Below are positions 35,148 through 47,675 of a stretch of DNA of 64,000 nt, one piece after another. The position numbers and the translations under genes are program-made. The stretch covers positions 29,506,166 to 29,570,165 of the forward strand of contig CAIIXF020000011.1 of the NCBI GenBank assembly GCA_903813345.2. Direction: 5' to 3'. Below the pieces are notes generated by a model. It was not told where the DNA came from and searched no databases. It was given only the letters and a program-made list of their open reading frames with translations. Source of the stretch: Owenia fusiformis. Its lineage: Eukaryota; Annelida; Polychaeta; Sabellida; Oweniidae. Within the stretch, counting starts at the first letter, position 1; the number at the start of each line of letters is the position of its first letter.

Positions 35148-38068
35148 CAGTGGAGACGATTAGGTCGTTTAACGTTTATTACGACAATTGACGTCATTGT
35201 GCGTTAATTGCCGGGTATCGCGTTAATTGACGTACTTCAAATTCAAATTGATTTAGACGTTATTTTCGTTGCATTTCATACTTTTTGGTGATATTTATAC
35301 ATACAGATAAGCTTAAATTTTTCATTATTTAGCATACAGAAGAACATGGCTTCACTTCTTTCTGTTTCAACCAGGCTTTTAGCACACGCAAGAGAGGCAC
35401 CTGGGACATGTTTATTACAATTTGGGCAAGATGTTTTTACTTTTATTCGAAGCATTGGATAGATATCTTCAACTTCCATGTGGGAATTGTGTTTTCTATG
35501 ATGCAATATTTTTTTATAAAGCAATAATGAAGACGTTGTCGAAATATGGAGTCGCGACTCCATTAAAAAGTCGCAATGACTCTATAGCATAATGATCACA
35601 GTCTCATTGCATCGCCAATGAATTTCTATTATGGACAAATTGTGTTGGTATATTTTATTGAACAAAATTAGATTTCCATATTGATGATGAAATTAAATAC
35701 AACATTTTGAATGTTTCATCCTAGAACGGGCCCGTATTGCCGATTTCTCCCGAGTGCATCTGACTAAATAAAGTCCACTTCAGAATTAAACGAAATATCA
35801 CAATTAGAAGAAAAAATATAAATATGTTCTTCATATTTATGATGATAAGAACGTCTTTTATCATGTCCTTGAACAATTTTAATGATTGTTTTTACATTTA
35901 ATATGAAATTTAATTTTTTTAAATTTAATTTTTAATTTTAGTAATTGCTGAATATACGTAACACTGCGAGTCGGATCCAATTCATAATTTATGATAATGA
36001 TATACAGGTTCAGTCAATATGGTATAACGAAAATGGGACTTCTGCGCATGTTAAAATTTTTCGTCAAAACTCAACTTTTGTTCAAGTTGATACGATTGTC
36101 TTTCGAACTAGAGACTTACCTCATTCGAAAGATCATAAAAGACTTTATCTATACTGAAAATCTTAGATCCAAACATAGTAGAATACACCGTCAGTCCGCA
36201 TTTGATTTTTTGAACTGAGTTTCGTAGATCGTCAGATTTCTCCGACTGATATCGGGTTATCTCAAATTGGTTCGTTTATAAATACGAATTCTTTACCGTT
36301 GTAAGGCGCATGCGCAAAATTGATTTATAAAACATTATTGGTTGATGGTTTTTCTCCTGAGCATGCGTGAAGTCTGATGACACTTATGACGAAGACCGGA
36401 GCAAACATTACTAGCTCTGGAACGAAATTCCAAGATTCCGATCATTTCGCCGTGTTTGCTAAGCGTGTATACGTGAATGACAAGCTCTTTTGAGTAGATC
36501 AGGTACCTGTTTTAGACACAACATTGATTTAGCTTGACATTGATGTGCTCATTGGGCCTTTTGAGTATGTTAATACAAGTTTTTACACTCTTAGCACGAG
36601 ACGGGTTTTCGAAAAATCTGTTATCTGATTCACTCGATTATCGTATGGATATGTATTTCTGCTGACATTTCAACACCACATCACATAGAATTACGATGCA
36701 GAATGATAATAAAACACAAAACAACGACTAAATTCCACTTGTTATTTCACAGGAGGTAAAAATGCAAACTGCCTAGATTCTTTGTAAGGGTCGTCAGACA
36801 TCGGATTGGCCGCCATATTTGAAATGAAAATATCACTAAATAGAGGTCTGCGCATGTCTCAACATTTCGACTGGGTTAAAAGTCAGTAGGTCAGACGATT
36901 GGCCAATGAGGGTGGCTCAAGATTTATAAGTATAAACATTTAGAAGGTTTAGATGGGGTCTTCCGGGGGCCCGGTCCGGGGGTCTTATTCATGTTCTTAT
37001 TTGCAGCAGAAATCTACTTCGATTTATTAATTAATCAATCTTTTAATCAGTATAGCCTATCGCAAATATGTACTACTAGTTGAACATCGCATATCATCTG
37101 TTAAAAATTGTCACCTCAATATTCACGGGCTTTAATTTAGTAAAGGCTAAAAAGACAAACTATCAGGGGACAGCAGATAGTATCTAACCGATATCGTTTT
37201 TGAAAGAGGTCCGTGATTTCAAGACGTAAGTCTGCCAGTTATGAATCGAAATACGCGTAAATAAATTATACAACTGTTTATAATTTATAATAGACGCTTT
37301 TTATCGATTCTCACAATTTCAAACATTGACAATTTCATCAAGAAGTACTAATGAGGTAGGTACATTTTTACTCGAGTCTCTAGCTTACAGCTAGACGAAA
37401 CTTCATTGATTTCGTATGTACTGTGCTATACGCACCTACACGCACCTAGAACTCATTTTTAATAAATTTTATAAATATTTTTAAGAATATTAATCATATT
37501 AAGGATGAAGCGTTGCTTGTCTGGATTTAGATATTTCAAAATTTCATTTCGGAGTTTGACAGATGGTGAAATTTTCTCGCTGTAGCTAAAAATGGCTTCC
37601 GGTTCTGGACGTGAATAACATTTGAAATTATTCTCGCTTAAAGAAATCAAATATAACAATAGATTCAGACGGGGATGTGAGCTGATGTTCTTCAAATCTA
37701 TACATAAAGGTATATTTCATATTATTATGCCATATTTACTGTGCGTGTGACACAATGATTTACAATATTTATAATACTAAGGCAGCTCAATCTTCCTCCT
37801 CAAAGCCGGAATATAGAGAAGGCTTTGGACCGAAGTAAGTACATTTCGGCCAGTTACCTTGGTAATGGGCGATAATAAAAATACGACCTAGCCCGTACGA
37901 CAATCAACGTTCCCGCACGTTGATTATACGATTACACGTAAATTGACGCGATTGATTACACATGCGCAATTGAAAAACATAGAACGTCAATTAACGTAGT
38001 ATCCGTCAATCAACTACAATGACGTGAATTGACGGGATAAACGTTAAATGACCTAATCGTCTCCACTG
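35148..38068. mobile_element. 2.9 kb TIR element with 5-bp TSD and AATTGACG subterminal repeats
   Basis: Duplication TGTAT at 35143-35147 and 38069-38073. TIRs of ~80-90 bp start CAGTGGAGACGATTAGGTC and contain TTTAACGTTTAT. AATTGACG/CGTCAATT words recur at both ends. The inside holds NRF-1-like GCGCATGCGC (~36307) and short minus-strand frames, but no transposase I can name. The class is uncertain, since few superfamilies make 5-bp duplications. Confidence 0.7.
35276..35563 (-). CDS. hypothetical Cys-containing frame within the 2.9 kb element
   Basis: A 95-codon frame from ATG to stop. Its middle reads KTSCPNCNKHVPGASLACAK, a CxxC zinc-knuckle-like start faintly recalling the zinc ribbon of UPF0547/C16orf87-type proteins but lacking its second CxxC. 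It could be an element-encoded exon. A second minus-strand frame (37459-37695) lies upstream. Function unknown. Confidence 0.25.
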   Translation of the reverse strand: MESRLHISTTSSLLLYKKILHHRKHNSHMEVEDIYPMLRIKVKTSCPNCNKHVPGASLACAKSLVETERSEAMFFCMLNNEKFKLICMYKYHQKV

Positions 38069-38602
38069 TGTATTCCTAGGTACGTTTTTGCAAGCAGAAA
38101 ACCATGAACAATTACCATAATTTAATATTTAGGCACAATTATTCAACACAATCACAATCTAGCACAATCAATGACATCTATATTTCTTTGAGCTGAAATT
38201 ACCAGTACTCAAATGCATCAATAATGTTGCTTTTTAAAGTTTTTATAAATAACAATAGAGTAAACTTGGGTGAATACACGCGCTGTTTGAATAAAGCAAA
38301 GATTCGTGTCATACTGGATGGTTATAATAAATATCAATATTGAAGAACAATTTCGTTTCGCTGACCAAGTGTACTTTGGCGACGCACAGACAGACATTGC
38401 CGGTTGAAATATTCGTCTCATAAATTGGTAAGAATAAGACTCATTTTACGATTAAAAATGAACATTTAACACAATAATATTATGTGAAATCGCCTGATGA
38501 AATGTGGTTTTATATTATTGTTAAGTATCAGTGTCATATTAGCGAGGAAAAGTGGTTTCGATAGATCCACAACTTGCATCAAAGGAAAGAATAGCATGGA
38601 GG

Positions 38603-38664
38603 TTAAACTCAATAATGGCCCCAAGAAAATTCCTAATAATAAAGAACGCCGTTATTGAGTTTAA
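38603..38664. repeat. short near-perfect palindrome
   Basis: TTAAACTCAATAATGGC pairs with GCCGTTATTGAGTTTAA around a ~28-bp loop. It lies just left of the fold-back element at 38719. Confidence 0.55.
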
Positions 38665-38718
38665 CGACGTTGAACTAAGCAACTCGAAGCACCTAATATG
38701 GTGGTATAGTTTTGATTT

Positions 38719-39519
38719 ATCCCATGCCAAGACCATAGTCCTGAGAACGTCTCAATCTTTTGCCTCGAGGATTTCAACATGGGAGAATTTTCTACGCTTC
38801 TTACACTTAAGATACCTACTTCAATAGTTTCCTTGGTATTTTAGCATTCTTTTCGTGTAGTTGAATCCACAATTGTCTGGGTTTATCGGCAGAACGAAGA
38901 AATTTTCCTTTTTGATCGCAATATTTGCGTGTAATATTTAACTAATTTCAACCGTCAAATTCCTCCATTTATTGGTACTTCCGGGCCAGTCAAACAGAGA
39001 ATCCCCTTTTAAATCCTACCGCCATCTTGAAAAGTGATGGAATCTCTCTTGATAGAAAAAGAAAAATGTTCCTGTTCTGCCAATATACCCAGAAAACTGT
39101 TGATTCAACTACAGGAAAAGAATGCTAAAATACCAAGGAATCTATTGAAGTAGGTATCTTAAGGTCAGGGCAGTTCGAAGAACTGCGTATTAGATGTCCG
39201 TGGGGTGCATGATGGGAAATTTTCTGCATTTCTCAATTGAGTCACATGTTATTTTTCAAACAGGAATCACTCCTTCCTCATATTGTCTATATCTTCCAGT
39301 TTTGCGCAAAGAGTTTACTTATGTGCCTAGAAAAGACTTGTGAGAAGAATGTTTTGATAAAGTGTATAAAAAACGAGAAAATTGAGTGAAAATTTTCTTA
39401 ATTTTTCACTGAATTTTCTTGTTTTTTATATGTTTAAGAGGTGTAGAAAATTCTCCCATGTTGTAATCGTACAGGCAAAAGATTGAGGCGTTCTCAGGAC
39501 TATAGTCCTGGCATGGGAT
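38719..39519. repeat. fold-back element with ~200-bp arms
   Basis: The ends are ATCCCATGCCAAGACCATAG and a right end terminating GTCCTGGCATGGGAT. A second arm block pairs 38806-38910 (GATACCTACTTCAATAG, TTGGTATTTTAGCATTC) with 39063-39165. The right arm carries ~270 bp of extra sequence (39165-39430). No coding frame. Target duplication unclear. Confidence 0.65.
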
Positions 39520-39548
39520 AATTTTTTTATATGCTGGCTTATATGGAC

Positions 39549-39995
39549 TAGTGCTCGGACCGGTAATGAAAAGTGGTGCCGATATTACCGTATGTCATTA
39601 CCGATATTTACCGACTATTTAGCAATTATTTTGAAAAAAGCTAAAAAAAAGTTTTCCGCGGGTATATTTCGCCAAAAATCTCATAGTACGCCATACATAC
39701 CACTTAATTTTTTATCTTTAGAAACAGTAAAACCCACTCAGAATCATTTTAAACCACTAAACAATCCTGATTCTAACGGTTCATGTGATATAAACTCGTA
39801 AAATAAATATGAGTGAACTTCAAATCGGGCGATAATAGGTGGAGTGAAACTTCAACGTCAGGAAAATGTCATAACAGTTTAGTTAATAAGTGAGATTCTG
39901 CTGAATGCTGTCCATTGCCAGTAAGAAGATTTTGGTGCCAACATTAGGTCAAATTAGTGCCGTTGTCGGTAATGCGGTATTATCTCCGACCACTA
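39549..39995. mobile_element. hAT-type MITE
   Basis: Perfect 8-bp duplication ATATGGAC (39541-39548 and 39996-40003). Ends are TAGTGCTCGGA and TCCGACCACTA, with CGGTAATG-type words just inside both ends. It is 447 bp without transposase. Eight-bp duplications and short TAGTG ends fit hAT. Confidence 0.75.
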
Positions 39996-40121
39996 ATATG
40001 GACTCTAGTCTAATAGGGTGTAGAGTGCGGGGAGGGGCAACACTAGGTTGGTTGGTTATATCCATCTGGTGCTTTATGTCACCGAAATAGTTAACATTAA
40101 AAATCAAAAGGGCCCCATACC

Positions 40122-41215
40122 AGGGGGGATTCACTGTATATAAACATTGATGGGGATTGGGGATCCTCGGCGCACATGACATGGGTTACCTTTTTTTTGA
40201 CATTTGGTATATGGTCACGTGGACCCAAATCTTGGTATGAGAATGCCTGCACATTATGACTTTTGATGGAGACTATGGTAATGGTTGGATTTTTCCACTT
40301 TCTAGTTTTAGAATGGTCATGGAAAATATGTTACCTCACACTTGTGGTATGGCATTGGTCTAGTAGTTACACATATCCTCAATTTGAGGTTGTTGGCCCA
40401 AAGAAGGCCAAGTAATGCCCAAAAAGGCTTTGAGGCCCCACAAAATTTTTGGGCCCAAGATTCAATTTTGTTATACATGTTCCCGGGGCCTATGAATATG
40501 ATTCAAGTGTCCTGTTTTAATACATGGGCATTGGGTTTACAGAAACCAGTGGTGGAAAAGTAAGCAAGTCACAATCTGAACCCATACAGAATGCAGTAAT
40601 CTCCCAGGTGTTCACTGTATATAAACCTTGACAGGGATCCTCGGCGCACATGGGGTACCTTTTTTGACATTTGGTATGGCAATAGACCCAAATTTGAGGA
40701 TCTGGTATGGGAATGCCCCCCCCCCCCAAATTATGACTTGAGGTTTGGCAATGGTTGCATTTTTCCACTTTCTGATATGAGAATGGTCATAGAAAATATG
40801 TTACATGTATATCTCACTTGTGGTATGGCGAATCCTTAATTTGAGGTTGTTTTGGATCGTTTTACTCAAAGATCCGCCTTCTTATTAGGGCTTTAGACAT
40901 TTTGAATGGCCTTGGTCTTATATCTGGATATTTGGTATGGCATTGGTCCTATATTTGGACATTTGATGTGGTATTGGTCTTATATTTGGATATTTGATAT
41001 GACTTTTGGGCGTTATTTTGGTTGGTATGGCTTTTGGGCATTATTTTGGTTGGTATGGCTTTTGGGCATTATTTTGGTTGGTATGGCTTTTGGGCATTAT
41101 TTTGGTTGGTATGGGAACACATTGGACAGATTGGTAATTGGTATGGGAATATATTGATATCCGAGGGTTCAGCCTAGGACCCCCACCAAATTTTGTATAC
41201 AGTGAACCTACCGGG
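40122..41215. repeat. repeat family B, two copies in tandem, with minisatellite
   Basis: Two related units, ~40122-40600 and ~40605-41215, each opening with TTCACTGTATATAAAC and GGATCCTCGGCGCACATG. The second closes with GTATACAGTGAACCTACC, the inverted form of the opening. The body is made of TTTGGTATGGCATTGGTC-like words. The same family is at 14600-15500. Reading frames through it are low-complexity and not genes. Confidence 0.6.
41004..41116. repeat. 28-bp minisatellite, four units
   Basis: Four near-identical copies of a 28-bp unit built on GGGCATTATTTTGGTTGGTA followed by TGGCTTTT. It lies inside repeat family B; the equivalent stretch at 15304-15420 is only loosely periodic. Confidence 0.8.
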
Positions 41216-41253
41216 AGTTATCCGTTGGGAAAGGGTGATACATTGATTTTGTA

Positions 41254-41349
41254 AGGGGAGGCATCAAAAGTTCAATGTATGATAGGAAACTAAATAAATC
41301 TAGTTTTGAGTTGAGTTCTATCAGACATTGATCTTTTGATGCCTCCCCT
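41254..41349. repeat. ~96-bp hairpin (AGGGGAGGCATCAAAAG arms)
   Basis: AGGGGAGGCATCAAAAG pairs with CTTTTGATGCCTCCCCT, and the pairing continues inward with ATGATAG/CTATCAGACAT. A typical MITE-sized fold-back. Confidence 0.65.
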
Positions 41350-41896
41350 AAGGACACACATTTGTCTCTCCTGATTGGAGACTAGAGAGCTCTTCCATTC
41401 CGTGGAAACGAGCATTAAAATGTACTTTGTATCCCCATTTTCCCTAAATGCAAAAACTGTTAGGGCAGATCTAGAACACCCGATCATAAATAGAATATAA
41501 CAACCTTTAGTCATCGCTATTCTTGTAGAGTTAATGAGGTAGATGAAAGGGGAAGTTGAGTAGTGTCAGACTTAGCCCTTTAGTTAATCTCTTACCAGAC
41601 AAATAATGAGAAGTTTTCTTGACATTTTGATTCTTCCTATTTATCTGGTTTTTAACCTGTATTATAACATACCTATGACGAAGTATAGTGTAAACTGTTC
41701 ACAAGAGAGCCGGCCAATATAACTTTTGAAAAGCCCGCGCCCGCTAACTTTCTGATTGGTCAAGCGCTGGGACTACGTCATACATTAGGCCTAGGTCAAA
41801 TTGACTCGTACATTTGTTATATACAAACATGGGAATACATTATCATTTCCGAACCATCGCTAGTCAATTAGATAAGAAATGTATGTTATAAATCGT

Positions 41897-42010
41897 TTAT
41901 GTCACTATAGTTGCACATATGCCCTCGGTTCTCAGTGATCAATGTCCCTCCCAAGGTCGGGCCATATACCACTGAAACCCTCGGGCATATATGCAACGAT
42001 AGTGACATAA
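41897..42010. repeat. ~114-bp hairpin (TTATGTCACTATAGTTGCA arms)
   Basis: TTATGTCACTATAGTTGCAC and its complement TGCAACGATAGTGACATAA form long arms continuing through CATATGCCC/GGGCATAT. Single copy in this window; a MITE-like palindrome. Confidence 0.65.
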
Positions 42011-42935
42011 CCTCTAAATAAATACTACAACATACTTTAATGTACATTCTTTCTTGCTTTTAGGCAAAAAATGTTGTGGAAATTCAAATTCTCATAAATA
42101 TCAATGCAAATATTCTGTGAGCTTGAAATGATAAAGATTTTGAATTTTGTGTCATAAATTCTTTGCTTCGTGGTAGTTTTGCTTATTGATAGGGATTCTG
42201 GGTAAAAATACTCAATAGTTTAATAATTTCTCTATTCATGTTCTAACGATATGTATTATGAATCATTAAATTTTTATAGCAGGAGAGATCTGAGCGATCA
42301 AATAAACTGAAGTATTAATTTTTGATTAATGGCATTTATTCGTTTTATAATCAAGATGTTTTCTAGATTATACATTTATCATGGCAACTTAACTAATATT
42401 TGATTTTTATGTTACTATGGTTTCACTAAGTGAGATAATATTCTTCAAGCAGTTAACCTCATGTTAAGCGTCATGTTTAAAATACAGAAAAGTAAGTGGT
42501 TAAGAGTGGAATAACAGAATTCTAATTAATTAATATAAGTAGATTGAATAGAAATGGAGCCTTATAATAGAACATGGAAATATTTTACAAAATCAGACAA
42601 TTCGTTGAAATAGAGAAATGTTGATTTGGTGGGAGAACACGAAACAAAGTGACATTTGCAGGTTTTATCAACTCTTGTCATGGAACATTTTAGCTTGAAT
42701 CACTTTTTCTTTAAATTGATTAACACCTCTGACATGGCTCTCATTTTTCAAAAATGCCCATCAAGTCACATTGGTAGCAAACAATGAATTCTGTTATTAT
42801 TATGTTGTTAATAATTTCAGGGATAAGTCAGAGTTAGTTTGAAAAATATCAAAACGGGTTTACATTTAAGCTCTTGAAATTCCCAAGAATTTTTCTTTGG
42901 CCCTTATGCATGTCTATCATGTCTATGCAATTGTT

Positions 42936-44362
42936 ATCCCATCGAACGAAGTTCGGAGGGATATAGGGAACGCCTCCGTCCGTCCGTCCGTCCGTCCGTC
43001 CGGGCAATAACTCAAATACCGTTGGTCCGATTTTGTTCATATTTTGTACTCATATACTCTATGGGGGTAGAAGTTCTGCCCAAAAGCCGATTTTCAAAAT
43101 GGCCGCTCATTTAAAAATGGCGGCCATTTTAGTGCCGATTTTACAGTAATTTAGGTGCAATATGTAAAACTGTAATAGCAATATGTTTTAAATGTAAAAA
43201 AATTATATAGGACTTTGATAAAGCTAAAAATGTAGATATTAAAGAAGCACATGGCAGCCATCTTGAAAAATGGCGGCCTTTACTCGTTATTTTACGATTT
43301 TTGCTGTAACTCAAGAAGTAGTGGATCGATTTTGTTCATATTTGGTGTGTGAATACTATAAGCATGGCACACTGTCTAATAACACTTTTGGTAGAAGGCA
43401 GCCATTTTGAAAAATGGTATCCATTTTAACTTATTTTCCGATAACTCGAAAAGTAGTGGAGCGATTTTGTTCATATTTGGTATGTGAATACTATAAGCAT
43501 GGTACCCTGTCTAATGACACTTTTGGTAGAAGGTGGCCATTTTGAAAAATGGTCGCCATTTAAATGTAATTTACTCGGCCTTTACTCGCTATTTAACAAT
43601 TTTTGCTGTAACTTGAAAAGTAGTGGAGTGATTTTGTTCATATTTGGTATGTGAATACTATAAGCAAAAACTTATTTTCTGATAACTCGAAAAGTAGTGG
43701 AGCGATTTTGTTCATATTTGGTATGTGAATACTATTAGCATGGCACACTGTCTAATGACACTTTTGGTAGAAGGCTGCCATTTTGAAAAATGGTATCCAT
43801 TTTAACTTATTTTCCGATAACTCGAAAAGTAGTGGAGCGATTTTGTTCATATTTGGTATGTGAATACTATAAGCATGGTACCCTGTCTAATGACACTTTT
43901 GGTAGAAGGTGGCCATTTTGAAAAATGGCCGCCATTTAAACGTAATTTACTCGGCCTTTACTCGCTATTTAACAATTTTTGCTGTAACTTGAAAAGTAGT
44001 GGAGTGATTTTGTTCATATTACCAAATTGGTATGTGAATACTATAAGCATGGCACACTGTTTAATGACACTTTTGGTAGAAGGCGGCCATTTTGAAAAAT
44101 GGCCACCATTTTGAAGTATTTTACCATTACTCGAAAAGTAGTGGAGCGATTTTGTTCATATTTGGGATGTGAATACTATAAAAAAAAGCATATTACTTCT
44201 TCTGATGACAACCTGGCTAGTGAGCAACCATTTTGAAAATGGTGGCCTTTCTTATGTGTGTTATTTTATGATATTTGCTATATATTTTGTTTGTAAAAAA
44301 TGCCAGTCATTTCTGTTCGATGGGATTCGCTACGCTTTGGCGTTGCCGTTGTTCTGGTTTAA
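42936..44362. mobile_element. satellite-bearing repeat element, copy 2 (inverted relative to copy 1)
   Basis: Starts TTATCCCATCGAACGAAGTT, then a (GTCC)n tract at ~42977-43001, then five or six ~135-bp units (markers near 43370, 43500, 43741, 43877 and 44050). It ends with GGCGTTGCCGTTGTTCTGGT. It mirrors 4979-6511 block for block. Units here show a higher-order duplication: ~43430-43640 and ~43800-44000 are nearly identical. Confidence 0.75.
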
Positions 44363-46100
44363 CACGAGCTTATGTTGAACAAAAATTATCATGTAATACC
44401 AAGAGTAAGGATTTTCAAGAGTAAAGATTGATGTATACGTGCAGAATCGTGATTCTTTTGATACCTTAAAGACTGAGATTTGACACCATTATCATCTGAG
44501 ATGAAATATGAGTAAAAATCCCATCCCGTGAAAGGCAATACCAAGTGTCGTTTAATAATTAGTTTACTCTCCTTGCATAATCAGAAGTCCCATCATTCAA
44601 TTCAATGAGTGTAATGATTACATTGTAAATGTGACAAGTCCACTTATTTATTACCATAACCAGTCTTATTGCAACACGACATGATTACAGATAATACACT
44701 GTTATTGATTACTCTCAAAGACCTTATAAGGTCACTGTGGCGCAGATGATGCCGCCTTTGCATACCATTCCCATTAATGGAATACATGCTAGAAGAAACA
44801 ACCTTGATTTTTTTCATTTAAAATCTTCAAAATTTACCTTAAGTGGTATCAATGTCTCAGGTTGGTAGATTCCTCTTAGAGCCCATGTTACAAAATCATG
44901 AAAACTGGAATGACTTTTGCTGGACTGACAAAACAATTCTTAATAATGCTTGAATATTATAAGAGTAGTTTATCAACAATATAAGCCACATTTGAGTTTT
45001 CTGTGTTATCAATAACATGTTTTTCCATGATTGATATTAGCTAGACAGCCCTCAGAGGCAATCCAATATCAACAATAGGAAGTTAAAGCATGTATAAAAT
45101 ATGAAAATTGAAGGCTAGTTGATTTAACCATTTGGTTTATCATCGACTGCCGTCTAACTTGGTACTACAAATGTAAAGATTTATGCAAAGAGAACTACAG
45201 CTAGTAACCGAGTCAGTATTTTTTTATGAAAGAGCGCAATATTTATTACTCATTACTTTTTTTAATTTATTTATATTTCCTTGATATTGATATGAATACA
45301 AATGTATGCCTTTGTTAACTTATTAACATTAGCGGCAAAGTAGAACATAAAAATATAATATAGGAATTTACACAATACAAAAACAACGTAATATGTTCAG
45401 TCTGTATCTCATTACTCAGAATAAGATAGCTCCCACAATTCTTTCATATTCTATCGTATTTGGGGATTCCCCAGTATATGGTATCCAATCAAATTGCAGG
45501 ATGTGATCATGTGAACAATCATGAGCATGTGCTGTCTCAGTGCCTCATATGCACATTTTGTAAACTTTAAAATCGTGGAAATGGCGTTTATTTCAGTTCA
45601 ACATCATTTCAACATCATCATTTCAAAACCAAGGTAATACTATTGAAGTTACTCGATAGCAACTTGTAGAGAATTTTCATAAAACAACAGCGAACATTGT
45701 GGGATCCATTTCAATGGCAAATGAGGCCTGTTTATATTTAATTGGTTATCGAACATGCCAATACCAAAGGTCATCTTTGGGAAATCTCCCCCCTTGTCAT
45801 TACTCATCATAAAAAATCATGTACACCACCCGATATTCGTGAAAAATGAATTTGCTTTAAGCCTCGACTACTCATCGAAATTTACTCATATCTGAATGTC
45901 AAGATATAGTCCCTAACCATATTGTTAATAAATATAGTCAGATGCCACTGGGGGTCATTAAGGCTACATTTGTATCAGCTATTACATTGCACAAAACATG
46001 ACTCTTCTATTGTTTGTTATCTGCTGTTACATAATTGTCTTTGTTCTAGCTTTCTGTTGTAGGTTACCTCCTCCGTAAGCAAGCAAGAATTTAGCAATTA
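44363..46100. other. spacer, no gene seen
   Basis: A fragment of repeat family A is recognisable at ~44850-44960 (GATTCCTCTTAGAGCCCATG). The rest has no coding frame or clear repeat. Confidence 0.5.
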
Positions 46101-46923
46101 CACTGGTCAGTATCAAGCGAAGGTAACGGCTGTCACCTTCCCATCAAAAATGGTGGACGGGAAGTGTCGGTTTTGATATTTTTAGTTTTCATCGAATTAA
46201 ACTACTTTATTGTTGGCGTAATGCTTGATATTTGAACCAAATTAGACTCATATGACACGGGAACCTTTTTGGTCATTACTGGGCCTTTTAAGGCCTTATT
46301 TTTTATTTAATTCCAGGCCAAATTTTGAAGAAAATGGCCCTCAAAATTTCATAATATGGGCCCATCTTTGGGTTTTATGGGCCCAACATTTTTTTCGCCC
46401 AAGCGCCAAAGCTTTTCTTTCTGAACTGAAATTTGGGCCCCTCCCCCCTTATTAGTTCCCAGATCCGCCTCTAATGATAATTTGTTCATATAGCATGTGT
46501 GGGTCCCTCAGTTCAAGGATTTGTTTCACCGAGAAAGTAACTGGAAATGCAAGATACGGTTAACAGTCATGTTAGTTTTCAATACACAGTAATGAGACAT
46601 TTTAGCTCTCCATTATAAACTCTCATAACGTTACCGCATATCAGTTATCTTATCATCTGTAAAACCAAAATCCCAGTTACCTTCCCTTAAGCGGTGAAAG
46701 ATATCCTTGAACTGTAGCACCTATGCATGGTATATGAACAAATGATCATACCCCAGAGTTTCCAATGTCATATAAGTCGGGTTTAGTTCAAATATCAAAG
46801 CACTACGTTAACTATAAAGTAGTTTAATTCTATGAAAACTAAAAATATTGAAATCAACACTTCCCGTCCGCCATCTTTGATGTGAAGGAGACGGCCGTTA
46901 CCTTCGCTTGATACTGACCAGTG
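46101..46923. mobile_element. TIR element with 5-bp TSD and CACTGGTCAG ends
   Basis: Perfect duplication AATTA at 46096-46100 and 46924-46928. TIRs of ~135 bp (46101-46236 and 46788-46923) begin CACTGGTCAGTATCAAGCGA, with ~12% mismatch by eye. It is 823 bp with no transposase. The 5-bp AT-only duplication and CAC terminus parallel the element at 11009-12299, but the ends are otherwise unrelated. Confidence 0.75.
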
Positions 46924-47675
46924 AATTAGGGTAGTTCCATATGTTCAGCAATTCGAGAGGCTTCCAGATTGGAGTTACATGTTATTTTCATGGACTCATT
47001 CCATACATAGTCTAGACCTTTAAATTTTGCATAAATGTACCTGCTTAGTTAAGCCTTAGTAACATTTGCTCTACGATGGGCATACGGCAGCCGTAACTTC
47101 ACAAAATCGATAAAGAAAATCTACATCGAACTGCTTATCCCTATATTTTATGCTGCGTATTTCTGTTGATTTTGGAAGGTTACAGCCTCTGTATGGTTTT
47201 CATACATCAAATGTGACTGAAGCATTAAGGATTGATCAGTTCAAACAATGTATGACAATTCAGTAACCTAAGTTTTGAAAGTACAAAAAATGTAGGTCAC
47301 TAAATTATCTCCTTAGTATATGTATCTAAAATGGTATCTATTTGTGCTCAACTAATAATCTATGTATACTCAAAGTGTAAAACTAAACATTGTATATGTA
47401 TGGAATGAGTATGTATCCAATTAAAAAGACATTAAAATTTCTGAACATGCAGAACTACCTTAAATGGTCATAAACTATGGTTGTGAAAATCAACATTTAT
47501 ATAGTTGTTGTTTAGTTGCTAGCCTAAGAACACACATTTTTTGAGGTGCAATTGGCGAAATGACCATATATGTAACCTAAAGAGTTTTTTTTTCAATTTC
47601 AATTTAGATATGGACATTTTTTGATTACAACTGTAAAACATGTCTCATTGCTGTTAAGGTGTAAAATGTCTTTAA

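Noticed and set aside
40906-41157. Aromatic-rich 83-residue membrane protein
   Set aside because: It is a translation of the 28-bp minisatellite and surrounding TTTGGTATGG words.
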